DNA from: Tenodera sinensis
Lineage: Eukaryota; Arthropoda; Insecta; Mantodea; Mantidae
Length of the DNA stretch: 64,000 nt
Direction of reading: 5' to 3'
Assembly: GCA_030765045.1 (NCBI GenBank)
Contig: CM060972.1
Coordinates: forward strand, 59,387,773-59,451,772
Position 1 is the stretch's first letter, and the number at the start of each line of letters is the position of its first letter. Positions 30,801-42,619 of this stretch are shown here, one piece after another. The notes beneath the pieces were generated by a model, which was not told where the DNA came from, did not search any database, and saw only the letters and a list, made by a program, of their open reading frames with translations. The position numbers and the translations under genes are program-made.

Positions 30801-31879
30801 CCTATGTCCACTAATTTCATCGGTTTACACAGCCTATTACCTAGCCTATGCCACTCTATATACACTAATTTCATCTGTTTACACAGCCAATTACCCAGAT
30901 TATGCTAGCCTATGTCCACTAATTTCATCTGTTTACACAGCCAATTACCTAGCCTATGCTAACCTTGTCCACTAATTTCATATATTTACACAGCCTATTA
31001 GCTAGCCTATGCTAGTCTATGTCCACTAATTTCATGTGTTTACACAGCCTATTACCTAGCCTATGCTAGCCTATGTCCACTAATTTCATCTGTTTACACA
31101 GCCTATTACCTAGCCTATGCTAGCCTATGTCCACTAATTTCATCTGTTTCCACAGCCTGTTACCGAGCCTATGCTAGCCTATGTCCACTAATTTCATTTG
31201 TTTACACAGCCTATACTAGCCTATCTCCACTATTTTCATCTGTTTACACAGCCTATTACCTAGCCTATGGTAGCCTATGTCCACTAATTTCATCTGTTTA
31301 CACAGCCTTTTACCTAGCCTATGCTACCCTAGTCCACAAATTTATTATGTAGACATAGCCTGTTACCCAGCCTATGCTACCCTAGTCCACTAATTTCTTA
31401 TGTTCACACAGCCTGTTACCTAACCCATGCTACCCTATGTCCACTTATTTCATCTATTTATACAGCCTGTCACTTAGCTTATGCTGGCCTATGTCCACCT
31501 ATGTCCACTAATGACATCTTTGTTTTACAGCATATTAGCTAGGCAATTCTAGCCTATGCTAGCCTATTTCCACTAATTTCATCTGTTTACACAGCGTGTT
31601 ACCTAGCGCATGCTAGCCTATGTCCACTAAATTCATCTGTTTACACAGCCTATTACCTAGCCTATGCTACCCTAGTACACTAATTTCATCTGTTTACACA
31701 GCCTATTACCTAGCCTATGCTAGCCTATGTACACTAATTTCATCTGTTTACACAGCCTATTACCTAGCCTATGCTACCCTAGTACACTAATTTCATCTGT
31801 TTACACAGCCTATTACCTAGCCTATGCTAGCCTATGTACACTAATTTCATCTGTTTACACAGCCTATTGCCTAGCCTAT

Positions 31880-34800
31880 CAGAGCCTATGTCCGCCTATG
31901 TCCACTAATTACATCTTTGTTTTGCAGTATATTAGGTAGGCAATTCTAGCCTATGCTAGCCTATTTCCACTAATTTCATCTGTTTACACAGCCTATTACC
32001 TAGCCTATGCTACCCTAGTCCACTAATTTCATCTGTTTACACAGCGTGTTACCTAGCGCATGCTAGCCTATGTCCACTAATTTCATCTGTTTACACAGCC
32101 TATTGCCTAGCCTATGCTACCCTAGTCCACTAATTTCATCTGTTTACACAGCCTATTACCTAGCCTATGCTAGCCTATGTCCACTAATTTCATCTGTTTA
32201 CACAGCCTATTTCCTAGCCTATGCTAGCCTATGTCCAATAATTTCATCTGTTTACACAGCCTATTACCTAGCCTATGCTAGCCTATGTCCACTAATTTCA
32301 TCTTTGTTTTGCAGCATATTAGCTAGGGAATTCTAGCCTATGCTAGCCTATTTCCACTAATTTCATCTGTTTACACAGCGTGTTACCTAGCGCATGCTAG
32401 CCTATGTCCACTAATTTCATCTGTTTACACAGCCTATTACCTAGCCTATGCTAGCCTATGTCCACTAATTTCATCTTTGTTTTGCAGCATATTAGCTAGG
32501 CAATTCTAGCCTATGCTAGCCTATTTCCACTAATTTCATCTGTTTACACAGCGTGTTACCTAGCGCATGCTAGCCTATGTCCACTAATTTCATCTGTTTA
32601 CACAGCCTATTACCTAGCCTATGCTACCCTGGTACACTAATTTCATCTGTTTACACAGTCTATTACCTAGCCTATGCTACCCTGGTACACTAATTTCATC
32701 TGTTTACACAGCCTGTTACCTAGCCTATGCAAGCCTATGTCCACTAATTTCATCTCTTTACACAGCCTATTACCTAGCCTATGCTAGCCTATGTCCACCA
32801 ATTTCATCTGTTTACACAGCCTATTGCCTAGCCTATGCTAGCCTATGTCCGCTACTTACATCTTTGTTTTGCAGCATATTAGCTAGGCAATTCTAGCGTA
32901 TGCTAGCCTATTTCCTGTAATTTCATCTGTTTACACAGCCTGTTACCTAGCGCATGCTAGCCTATGTCCACTAATTTCATCTGTTTACACAGCCTATTCC
33001 CTAACCTATGCTACCCTAGTCCACTAATTTCATCTGTTTACACAGCCTATTACCTAGCCTATGCTAGCCTATGTCCACTAATTTCATCTGTTTACACAGC
33101 CTATTACCTAGCCTATGGTACCCTAGTCCACTAATTTCATCTGTATACACAGCCTATTACCTAGCCTATGTCCACTAATTTCATCTGTTTACACATCCTA
33201 TTACCTAGCCTATGCTAGTGTATGTCCACTAATTTCATCTGTATACACATACTATTACCTAGCCAATGTTAGCCTATATACACTAATTTCATCTTTTTAA
33301 CACATCCTATTACCTAGCCTATGCTAGCCGATGTCCACTAATTTCATCTGTTTACACATCCTATTACCTAGCCTATGCTAGTCTATGTCCACTAATTTCA
33401 TCTGTTTACACATCCTATTACTTAGCCAATGTTAGCCTATATACACTAATTTCATCTATTTACACAGCGTTTTACCTAGCGTATGCTAGTCTATGTCCAC
33501 TAATTTTATCTGTTTACACAGCCTATTAGCTAGCCTATGCTAGCCTATGTCCACTAATTTCATCTGTTTACACAGCCTATTACCTAGCCTATGCTAGCCT
33601 ATGTCCACTAATTTCATCTTTGTTTTGCAGCATATTAGCTAGGCAATTCTAGCCTATGCTAGCCTATGTCCACTAATTTCATCTGTTTCCACAGCCTATT
33701 ACCTAGCCCAAGCTACTCTATGTACACTAATTTCATCTGTTTCCACAGCCTATTAGCTAGCCTATGCTAGCCTATGTACACTAATTTCATCTGTTTCCAG
33801 AGCCTATTACCTAGCCTATGCTAGCCTAGGTACACTAATTTCATCTTTTTACACAGCCTATTACCTAGCCTATGCTAGTCTATGTCCACTAATTTCATCT
33901 GTTTACACAGCGTGTTACCTAGCGCATGCTAGCCTATTTCCACTAATTTCATCTATTTACACAGCCTATTACCTAGCCTATGCTACCCTAGTCCACTAAT
34001 TTCATCTGTTTACACAGCCTATTACCTAGCCTATGCTAATCTATGTCCACTAATTTCATCTGTTTACACAGCCTATTACCTAGCCAATGCTAGCCTATGT
34101 CCACTAATTTCATCTGTTTACACAGCCTATTACCTAGCCTATGCTAGCCAATGTCCAGTAATTTCATCTGTTTACACAGCTTATTACCTAGCCTATGCTA
34201 CCCTAGTCCACAAATTTATTTTGTTTACATAGCCTGTTACCTAGCCTATGCTACCCCAGTCCACTAATTTCTTATGTTTACACAGCCTGTTACTTAACCC
34301 ATGCTACCCTATGTCCACTTATTTCTTCTGTTTATAAAGCCTGTTACTTAGCTTATGCTAGCTTCTACTAGCCTATGTCCACGTATGTCCACTAATTACA
34401 TCTTTGTTTTACAGCATATTAGCTAGGGAATTCTAGCCTATGCTAGCCTGTTTGCACTAATTTCATCTGTTTACACAGCCTGTTACCTAGCGCATACTAG
34501 CCTATGTCCACTAATTTCATCTGTTTACACAGCCTATTACCTAGCCTATGCTACCCTAGTCCACTACTTTCATCTGTTTACACAGCCTATTGCCTAGCCT
34601 ATGAGAGCCTATGTCCGCCTATGTCCACTAATTACATCTTTGTTTTGCAGCATATTAGGTAGGCAATTCTAGCCTATGCTAGCCTATTTCCACTAATTTG
34701 ATCTGTTTACACAGCGTGTTTCCTAGCGCATGCTAGCCTATGTCCACTAATTTCATCTGTTTACACAGCGTGTTACCTAGCGCATGCTAGCCTATGTCCT

Positions 34801-37800
34801 CTAATTTCATCTGTTTACACAGCCTATTGCCTAGCCTATGCTACCCTAGTCCACTAATTTCATCTGTTTACACAGCGTGTTACCTAGCGCATGCTAGCCT
34901 ATGTCCACTAATTTCATCTGTTTACACAGCCTATTGCCTAGCCTATGCTACCCTAGTCCACTAATTTCATCTGTTTACACAGCCTATTACCTAGCCTATG
35001 CTAGCCTATGTCCACTAATTTCATCTGTTTACACAGCCTATTTCCTAGCCTATGCTAGCCTATGTCCAATAATTTCATCTGTTTACACAGCCTATTACCT
35101 AGCCTATGCTAGCCTATGTCCACTAATTTCATCTTTGTTTTGCAGCATATTAGCTAGGGAATTCTAGCCTATGCTAGCCTATTTCCACTAATTTCATCTG
35201 TTTACACAGTGTGTTACCTAGCGCATGCTAGCCTATGTCCACTAATTTCATCTGTTTACACAGCCTATTACCTAGCCTATGCTAGCCTATGTCCACTAAT
35301 TTCATCTTTGTTTTGCAGCATATTAGCTAGGCAATTCTAGCCTATGCTAGCCTATTTCCACTAATTTCATCTGTTTACACAGCGTGTTACCTAGCGCATG
35401 CTAGCCTATGTCCACTAATTTCATCTGTTTACACAGCCTATTACCTAGCCTATGCTACCCTGGTACACTAATTTCATCTGTTTACACAGCCTATTACCTA
35501 GCCTATGCTACCCTGGTACACTAATTTCATCTGTTTACACAGCCTGTTACCTAGCCTATGCAAGCCTATGTCCACTAATTTCATCTCTTTACACAGCCTA
35601 TTACCTAGCCTATGCTAGCCTATGTCCACCAATTTCATCTGTTTACACAGCCTATTGCCTAGCCTATGCTAGCCTATGTCCGCTACTTACATCTTTGTTT
35701 TGCAGCATATTAGCTAGGCAATTCTAGCGTATGCTAGCCTATTTCCTGTAATTTCATCTGTTTACACAGCCTGTTACCTAGCGCATGCTAGCCTATGTCC
35801 ACTAATTTCATCTGTTTACACAGCCTATTACCTAACCTATGCTACCCTAGTCCACTAATTTCATCTGTTTACACAGCCTATTACCTAGCCTATGCTAGCC
35901 TATGTCCACTAATTTCATCTGTTTACACAGCCTATTACCTAGCCTATGGTACCCTAGTCCACTAATTTCATCTGTATACACAGCCTATTACCTAGCCTAT
36001 GTCCACTAATTTCATCTGTTTACACATCCTATTACCTAGCCTATGCTAGTGTATGTCCACTAATTTCATCTGTATACACATACTATTACCTAGCCAATGT
36101 TAGCCTATATACACTAATTTCATCTGTTTAACACATCCTATTACCTAGCCTATGCTAGCCGATGTCCACTAATTTCATCTGTTTACACATCCTATTACCT
36201 AGCCTATGCTAGTCTATGTCCACTAATTTCATCTGTTTACACATCCTATTACTTAGCCAATGTTAGCCTATATACACTAATTTCATCTATTTACACAGCG
36301 TTTTACCTAGCGTATGCTAGTCTATGTCCACTAATTTTATCTGTTTACACAGCCTATTAGCTAGCCTATGCTAGCCTATGTCCACTAATTTCATCTGTTT
36401 ACACAGCCTATTACCTAGCCTATGCTAGCCTATGTCCACTAATTTCATCTTTGTTTTGCAGCATATTAGCTAGGCAATTCTAGCCTATGCTAGCCTATGT
36501 CCACTAATTTCATCTGTTTCCACAGCCTATTACCTAGCCCAAGCTACTCTATGTACACTAATTTCATCTGTTTCCACAGCCTATTAGCTAGCCTATGCTA
36601 GCCTATGTACACTAATTTCATCTGTTTCCAGAGCCTATTACCTAGCCTATGCTAGCCTAGGTACACTAATTTCATCTTTTTACACAGCCTATTACCTAGC
36701 CTATGCTAGTCTATGTCCACTAATTTCATCTGTTTACACAGCCTATTACCTAGCCTATGCTAATCTATGTCCACTAATTTCATCTGTTTACACAGCCTAT
36801 TACCTAGCCAATGCTAGCCTATGTCCACTAATTTCATCTGTTTACACAGCCTATTACCTAGCCTATGCTAGCCAATGTCCAGTAATTTCATCTGTTTACA
36901 CAGCTTATTACCTAGCCTATGCTACCCTAGTCCACAAATTTATTTTGTTTACATAGCCTGTTACCTAGCCTATGCTACCCCAGTCCACTAATTTCTTATG
37001 TTTACACAGCCTGTTACTTAACCCATGCTACCCTATGTCCACTTATTTCTTCTGTTTATAAAGCCTGTTACTTAGCTTATGCTAGCTTCTACTAGCCTAT
37101 GTCCACGTATGTCCACTAATTACATCTTTGTTTTACAGCATATTAGCTAGGGAATTCTAGCCTATGCTAGCCTGTTTGCACTAATTTCATCTGTTTACAC
37201 AGCCTGTTACCTAGCGCATACTAGCCTATGTCCACTAATTTCATCTGTTTACACAGCCTATTACCTAGCCTATGCTACCCTAGTCCACTACTTTCATCTG
37301 TTTACACAGCCTATTGCCTAGCCTATGAGAGCCTATGTCCGCCTATGTCCACTAATTACATCTTTGTTTTGCAGCATATTAGGTAGGCAATTCTAGCCTA
37401 TGCTAGCCTATTTCCACTAATTTGATCTGTTTACACAGCGTGTTTCCTAGCGCATGCTAGCCTATGTCCACTAATTTCATCTGTTTACACAGCGTGTTAC
37501 CTGGCGCATGCTAGCCTATGTCCTCTAATTTCATCTGTTTACACAGCCTATTGCCTAGCCTATGCTACCCTAGTCCACTAATTTCATCTGTTTACACAGC
37601 CTATTACCTAGCCTATGCTAGCCTATGTCCACTAATTTCATCTGTTTACAGAGCCTATTTCCTAGCCTATGCTAGCCTATGTCCAATAATTTCATCTGTT
37701 TACACAGCCTATTACCTAGCCTATGCTAGCCTATGTCCACTAATTTCATCTTTGTTTTGCAGCATATTAGCTAGGCAATTCTAGCCTATGCTAGCCTATT

Positions 37801-38260
37801 TCCACTAATTTCATCTGTTTACACAGCGTGTTACCTAGCGCATGCTAGCCTATGTCCACTAAATTCATCTGTTTACACAGCCTATTACCTAGCCTATGCT
37901 ACCCTAGTACACTAATTTCATCTGTTTACACAGCCTATTACCTAGCCTATGCAAGCCTATGTTCACTAATTTCATCTGTTTACACAGCCTGTTACCTAGC
38001 CTATGCTAGCCTATGTCCACTAATTTCATCTGTTTACACAGCCTATTACCTAGCCTATGCTAGCCTATGTCCATTAATTTCATCTGTTTACACAGCCTAT
38101 TACCTAGCCTATGCTAGCCTATTTCCACTACTTTCATCTGTTTACACAGCCTATTGCCTAGCCTATGCTAGCCTATGTCCGCCTATGTCCACTAATTACA
38201 TCTTTGTTTTGCAGCATATTAGCTAGGCAATTCTAGCGTATGCTAGCCTATTTGCTGTAA
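31880..38260 (+). repeat. Higher-order repeat, period 2.72-2.83 kb (about 2.3 copies)
   Basis: Copies start near 31880, 34604 and 37328. The unit with TCCGCCTATG at 31891, 34614 and 37338 gives offsets of about 2724. Between 32070 and about 33720 the offset to the next copy is 2831; from 34381 it is 2724 again. The differences are gains or losses of about 107 bp, one 54-bp plus one 53-bp monomer. The copies are close to identical, with the same encoded variants at 32070/34901 and 32621/35452. Confidence 0.9.
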
Positions 38261-38502
38261 TTTCATCTGTTTACACAGCCTGTTACCTAGCGCATGCTAG
38301 CCTATGTCCACTAATTTCATCTGTTTACACAGCCTATTACCTAACCTATGCTACCCTAGTCCACTAATTTCATCTGTTTACACAGCCTATTCTCGAGCCT
38401 ATGGTACCCTAGTCCACTAATTTCATCTGTATACACAGCCTATTACCTAGCCTATGTCCACTAATTTCACCTGTTTACATAGCCAATCACCTAGCCATAC
38501 CA

Positions 38503-38763
38503 ATGTGGAATTTGTTGGACTTCTTCAGAGGCATGACCCCTAGGAGGGTGAGGGATATTAATCTGCGACTTGAGAGTGCCCTGTTGAGTCCTATCACTTC
38601 CCACATTGAAATGATAGATGCTAAAGGGATAGGCAGAGATGGTTACACATCTCATGGTCTGCACCTTAACTCTGGAGGCAAAAAGCAGCTTTCGCAGCTA
38701 ATTGCCAATAGAATTAGGGATAGAATTCCTGTTGTCAGGCGTAATGGGCTTTTTTTAGGTTAG
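38503..38763 (+). pseudogene. Element B ORF1 fragment, SGNH esterase-like C-terminus
   Basis: 86 residues ending at a TAG. Around residues 45-65 it reads GRDGYTSHGLHLNSGGKKQL, which resembles the last conserved block of SGNH/GDSL hydrolases (G-L-H-L-N followed by G-K-x-x-L). This block holds the catalytic His, and such domains occur in ORF1 of CR1-type retrotransposons. The catalytic Ser block and the Asn/Gly blocks are absent because the element is cut off at the satellite junction, so this cannot be an active esterase. The first ATG lies just inside the junction and is probably not a natural start. A host SGNH hydrolase is an alternative, but the endonuclease that follows in B argues for the retroelement. 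Confidence 0.65.
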
Positions 38764-38834
38764 ATGAGGTCCCCAAATATAACCATAAAAACAATATAAT
38801 GAAAAAAGATGTACATAAAGGGATAACCATAAAC
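38764..38834 (+). other. Element B inter-ORF region
   Basis: AT-rich stretch after the ORF1 stop and before the I-type insertion. It continues on the other side of that insertion at 43014, where the endonuclease frame opens. No feature is visible within it. Confidence 0.5.
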
Positions 38835-38845
38835 AATATTAATGT
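38835..38845. repeat. 11-bp target-site duplication, left (element A copy 1)
   Basis: AATATTAATGT here is repeated exactly at 43003-43013, flanking the long I-type copy. The final GT abuts the element's own TTG-repeat tail, so one or two of the 11 bases could belong to the tail. Confidence 0.8.
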
Positions 38846-38984
38846 TGTTGTTGTTGTTTTCTAGTGCCTTGCATCTGGCAATGAAGCCATTAGCATTCGT
38901 GCTTTCCAATACTTTTGAACTGTAGTTTCTTCTGATCTTAATGCTTTACAGGTCTTCAAGTGTTCATTTATTTCTGCTGGATCG

Positions 38985-40706
38985 TTACACAGGACACATA
39001 TTGGTGAGGCTGAGATACCTAGCCAAGCAGTCATGATTTGTCAATAGTCGGAAGGCTGCAACCGCTGTTTTCCTTGGTCTCTGGGGGATTATATCTGGAT
39101 TGGAAAGTAGTGTAATCCATTTTTTATCTTTGGCATTTGTTTCTATTTCTTGTAGGTATGAATGACAAAAATTTCTAATGATCAAGCGTTTTATTGAGGA
39201 ATATGAGAAATTGAATTTAGACTTTTGTTTTATTGTTGTGCCTTTGTTTGCAAGTGAGTCTGCAGCTTCGTTCCCCATGACTCCACAGTGTGCTGGAATC
39301 CATTGGAGATGAACAGTCTTATTAACTTTTTGGAGTTGTGTTAACACTTTGTAGCATTCTCTAATTTTTGTTGACTTCTTTGTAGTATTTGAACATATTC
39401 CCTGAATTGCAGCTTTAGAATCCGAAAGAATTACTGCCTTGTTAAATTTATTTAAGGGAAGATTTAATAATTGTCGGAGAGCAATGTATATAGCCTCTAT
39501 TTCTCCATCATAATTTGTTGTGTCTCTGCCAACAGAATGATAAAAGGAAAAATGTGAACATGTAACTCCAGCTCCAGTAAGGTTTTCCTTTGAGGATCCA
39601 TCAGTATATATGTGCAGCCATTCTTCTGTGGGATACCTAGTATTGATTGTTTCCAGAGCTAGAAGTTTTTGTATTTCTTTTGGTGTGTCTGATTTACTTA
39701 TTTCCTCTATTAATTCCAAATTGAAGGTAGGTTGCAATAATTCCAATGGATTTTCTCTAATAAGTAGATTTTCTCTGGTGTTAGGAATGTTCAATTTGGA
39801 TTTAATCTGTGTTACCTTTTCTAGGAAACTACTATGAGTTTTAAGGATTGAAGGGGGGAGGTTCTCTTCTGTCCATTTAGAGTTTGGCAGTCGTAACATT
39901 TTCTCGTGTTGGAGCAATGCTTGTTCTTCTATTTTTGTTGTAATTGATGGGGTCCGTGTTAAGGCAAGCATGGCATCAATAGGTGTGAATTTAACTGCTC
40001 CAGTGATTAGGCGAAGAGCCTGATTTTGTATTTGTTCAAGTTTATTGATGTTAGCATTTGCTGCTGTTATTAAAGCTTCAGAACAGTACAAGAGGTTTGG
40101 TTTAATATACATTTTGTATGTTGTGTTAAGGACTCTCCTTGAGCAGCCCCATTTAGCACCAGCTAACCTTTTCAGGATTTGCAATTTCTTTTCAACCTTT
40201 TCTGAGATGTTTGTTATATGTTTTTTCCAACTTAGCTTTCTGTCGAAAGTGATGCCTAAGTATTTGGCATCATCAACTGCTTTGAGTGGTTTACCATTAT
40301 AATTTATGCTAATATTAACTGGTTTGTATTTTAGTGTAAATAATTCATAATTTGTTTTTTCCACATTGATAGTCATGAGGTTTTTGGAGCTCCATTCATG
40401 TACTTTGTTTAGGGCTGTTTCTATTCTGTCTTTAATTAATTCAGGTTTTTTTGAAGAGCCTGAAGTCCAAATGACTACATCGTCAGCAAATAAAGCAATT
40501 TTGGTTTCTAAAGTTTTTATTATTGATGGAAGGTCATTTATATATATGTTAAAGAGTGTTGTGCTCAGAACAGCACCTTGTGGAAGTCCTCGGTGTGTTT
40601 GTTTATATTTGGAAATGTATGTATTATATTTTGTGGCACAAAATCTTTGTGAAATAAACTGAGTTATCCACTTAAGCATGTTACTTTTCACACCTATTGA
40701 TTGCAA
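38985..40706 (-). pseudogene. Element A reverse transcriptase C-terminus and RNase H
   Basis: 573-residue frame, shifted relative to the N-terminal RT. RT motif B is GLPQGAVLSTTLFN (near residue 40), motif C is ALFADDVVIW (near 72), and motif D/E is AKYLGITFDRKLSWK (near 130). A thumb-like region follows, then RNase H: LHIYTDGSS (near 363), YDGEIEAI, ILSDSKAAI and WIPAHCGVMGNEAADSLA. All four acidic RNase H residues are present. The apparent start is a TTG at the frameshift. The end is aberrant because of a 17-bp deletion near 39020; a CCHC-like tail (seen intact in copy 2) lies out of frame down to a TAG at 38861. Confidence 0.9.
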
Positions 40707-41632
40707 CTCTCAACTAATTTATTTCTCCAGACTGAGTCATATGCTGATTTAAAATCAATGAATACTGCCAAGGTATCCTCCTTTCTATTGAAAGCTTCCT
40801 TGATGTCTTGGCTTAGTAGGAGTACATCTTCACTTGTACTATGATTCTGTCTGAAGCCGGTCTGTGAACTATTAATTAAGTTGTAATATTCTAGGAACCA
40901 GTTAAGTCTAGATGCCACCATTCTTTCCATCACTTTTGCAATAACACTGGTCAAAGATATTGGTCTGAAACTATTAATATTGTTTGAGGGTTTGTTTTTC
41001 TTTAAAATCCGGATGATAATGGCTTTTTTCCAGTCGGAAGGTACAGTCATTCTCCAACACGTGTTATACAGTTTAAGTAGGATTTCTTTTCCTTTCCTGC
41101 CAAGGTGTTTAATAAACTCTGGATGGATCTTGTCAGGTCCAGGAGATTTTTTGTTCTGTAATTGTTCTATTGCTAAATCCAGTTCTGTTTCATTAAAATC
41201 CTGAATAAAAATATCATTTCGTATACCTTTTGGCTTACTAGTTTCTCTGATAGTTTTTTGGATAGCCTTATCTTGTTTTTTATACGCTTGGGGTACTGTT
41301 TGTGACTGAGCATAAAACTTGTTAAGGGATTCTGCTATTTCCCTATCTGTAGTTAAGCTTTTGTTATTATATTTTAATGGTTCAGTTGTATTTTTTGATA
41401 ATTTTGTTTTATTAAGGAATTTGTATATTTTATTTCCATCTTTCCTATAGTCCATATGTTCTACAAAATTTGTGAAACTGGCCCTTTTTGCTGTAATTAA
41501 TTCTTTCTTAAAAATGGCTGCTTTTCTTCTCCAGTTTTGTACATCTTCTGGACACTTGGTTATTTCGGCTTTGACTCTTGCTATATTTCTTTCGTGTTTT
41601 AACTTAGATAAAGATGGAGACCAAAAGTAGCT
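40694..41632 (-). pseudogene. Element A reverse transcriptase, N-terminal part
   Basis: Continues in the endonuclease frame after the TAA at 41633. RT blocks in order: AIEQLQNKKSPGPDKIHPEF (motif 0/1), FRPISLTSVIAKVMERM (motif 2), SQTGFRQNHSTSED (motif 2a), and AVFIDFKSAYDSVWR (motif A, with the catalytic Asp in FIDF). It ends at a TAG right after motif A, where the frame shifts by one base into the next segment. The annotated ATG at 41455 is internal and not a real start. Confidence 0.88.
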
Positions 41633-42619
41633 TTATTTCTTTAACTTTCCTTTGGGGATATGTGTTTTGGCTGCTGTCAATAATATTTCACAAATTTTTT
41701 TATTCATTTCATCTGTTGACTTGAACTCTGATTCTAACAGTATATTATACTTCCCTTCTATCTCATTTTGGAAACTGGACCAATCTGCTTTTTTAAAATT
41801 CCATGAAGTTTTAACTTTTGGTTTGTTACTTTTATTTATTAGACCTCTTATGGAGTTTATGGTGATTCTGTGGCCTGAACCTGGGTCTTCTATTATTTCT
41901 CTTTTTGTATTGTCAATTATGTCAGATGACACCATCAGAAGGTCAGGATTTGTACCCGAACCATTATAATGAAGGTAAGTGGGTGGATCATTTGGATTAA
42001 ATATTAATTCCATTGTTGACGAGTTTAATAGGTCTTCTATGACTCTTCCTGCTGAATTTATATCTCTGTAGCCCCACCTAGGGGAGTGTGCATTAAAATC
42101 ACCTATTAAAATACTTTTGGGTTCTATGGGAATAGAATTTAGATCTAGTGTATTGTCTGGAGGATTGTAGATACTGTAAATTCTATAGTGGTAGTTACTT
42201 TTCCATACTTCAATTTTAACTATTTCTGATTTATCTTGTTCTTCCATTGTTTTTTGGATTTGGATAGTAGCTTTCATATTTCTTTTAATTCCTGTAAGAA
42301 CACCACTTGCTATTTGACGAGCCTTTGGAAGTATATGTGTAGTGTACTGATCCATTTCAAAGTATATTTCCTGTTCTTCTGATATATTGGCTTCTTGTAC
42401 TGTGAAGACATCTATATCTCGGTCTTTTAATATTTTCATTAGCTCTTGTTTTTTAGGCTGGGACATGCCTCCTGCATTCCATTGTAGAATTCTTAAAGTA
42501 TTGGAACTGTTGTGATGAAATTTGCCTAAAGATGTCCCCACCCGGAGATCCGATTGGGGGACAGTTTTAACTCCGGAATGTTTATCTTTAGGACTCATAT
42601 TCATGTATGTGGCTTTCAT
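41633..42619 (-). pseudogene. Element A endonuclease domain
   Basis: 328 residues. It would nick target DNA to prime reverse transcription. Blocks of the exonuclease-endonuclease-phosphatase fold are visible: LRILQWNAGGM near residue 43 (metal-binding Asn), a QEAN block near 77 (catalytic Glu), YNPPDN near 152, ILIGDFNAHSPRWG near 171 (Asp and Asn), GTNPDLLMVSSD near 225 (Asp), and a GSGHRI block near 247 (His). All key residues appear present. The frame ends at a TAA, but the same frame stays open for 59 more codons up to the next listed ATG, so this is one ORF broken by a nonsense codon. The first ATG lies in a segment also present, inverted, in copy 2. Confidence 0.88.

Larger units (their letters stand above)
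1..38496 (+). repeat. 54-bp satellite array (main block)
   Basis: Uninterrupted tandem array, about 700 copies of a 54-bp monomer. In order the monomer contains TTTCATCTGTTTACACAG, CCTATTACCTAG, then CCTATGCTAG and CCTATGTCCACTAA. Variants include a 53-bp form (CCCTAGTCC in place of GCCTATGTCC), short forms lacking one CTATGCTAG block, and a 65-bp form containing CTTTGTTTTGCAGCATATTAG. Because 54 is divisible by three and one frame lacks stops, long spurious open frames of an 18-residue repeat appear. No unrelated sequence interrupts the block. Satellite identity is certain; a centromeric or other role cannot be judged from sequence. Confidence 0.98.

Noticed and set aside
839..38226. Long + strand open frames encoding an 18-residue repeat (ISSVYTAYYLAYASLCPL) across the satellite
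   Set aside because: 54 bp is a multiple of three and one frame lacks stops, so open frames follow automatically. They begin at arbitrary ATG/GTG codons within the monomer, end at 65-bp or frame-shifting variants, and show no conservation beyond that of the DNA. Not called as genes.
1..38496. CRISPR array
   Set aside because: The units are contiguous without unique spacers, the period is 54 bp, and the context is eukaryotic retroelements.
39610..41969. Plus-strand frames over elements A and its EN/RT region
   Set aside because: They are antisense shadows of the minus-strand retrotransposon ORFs and show no domain of their own.
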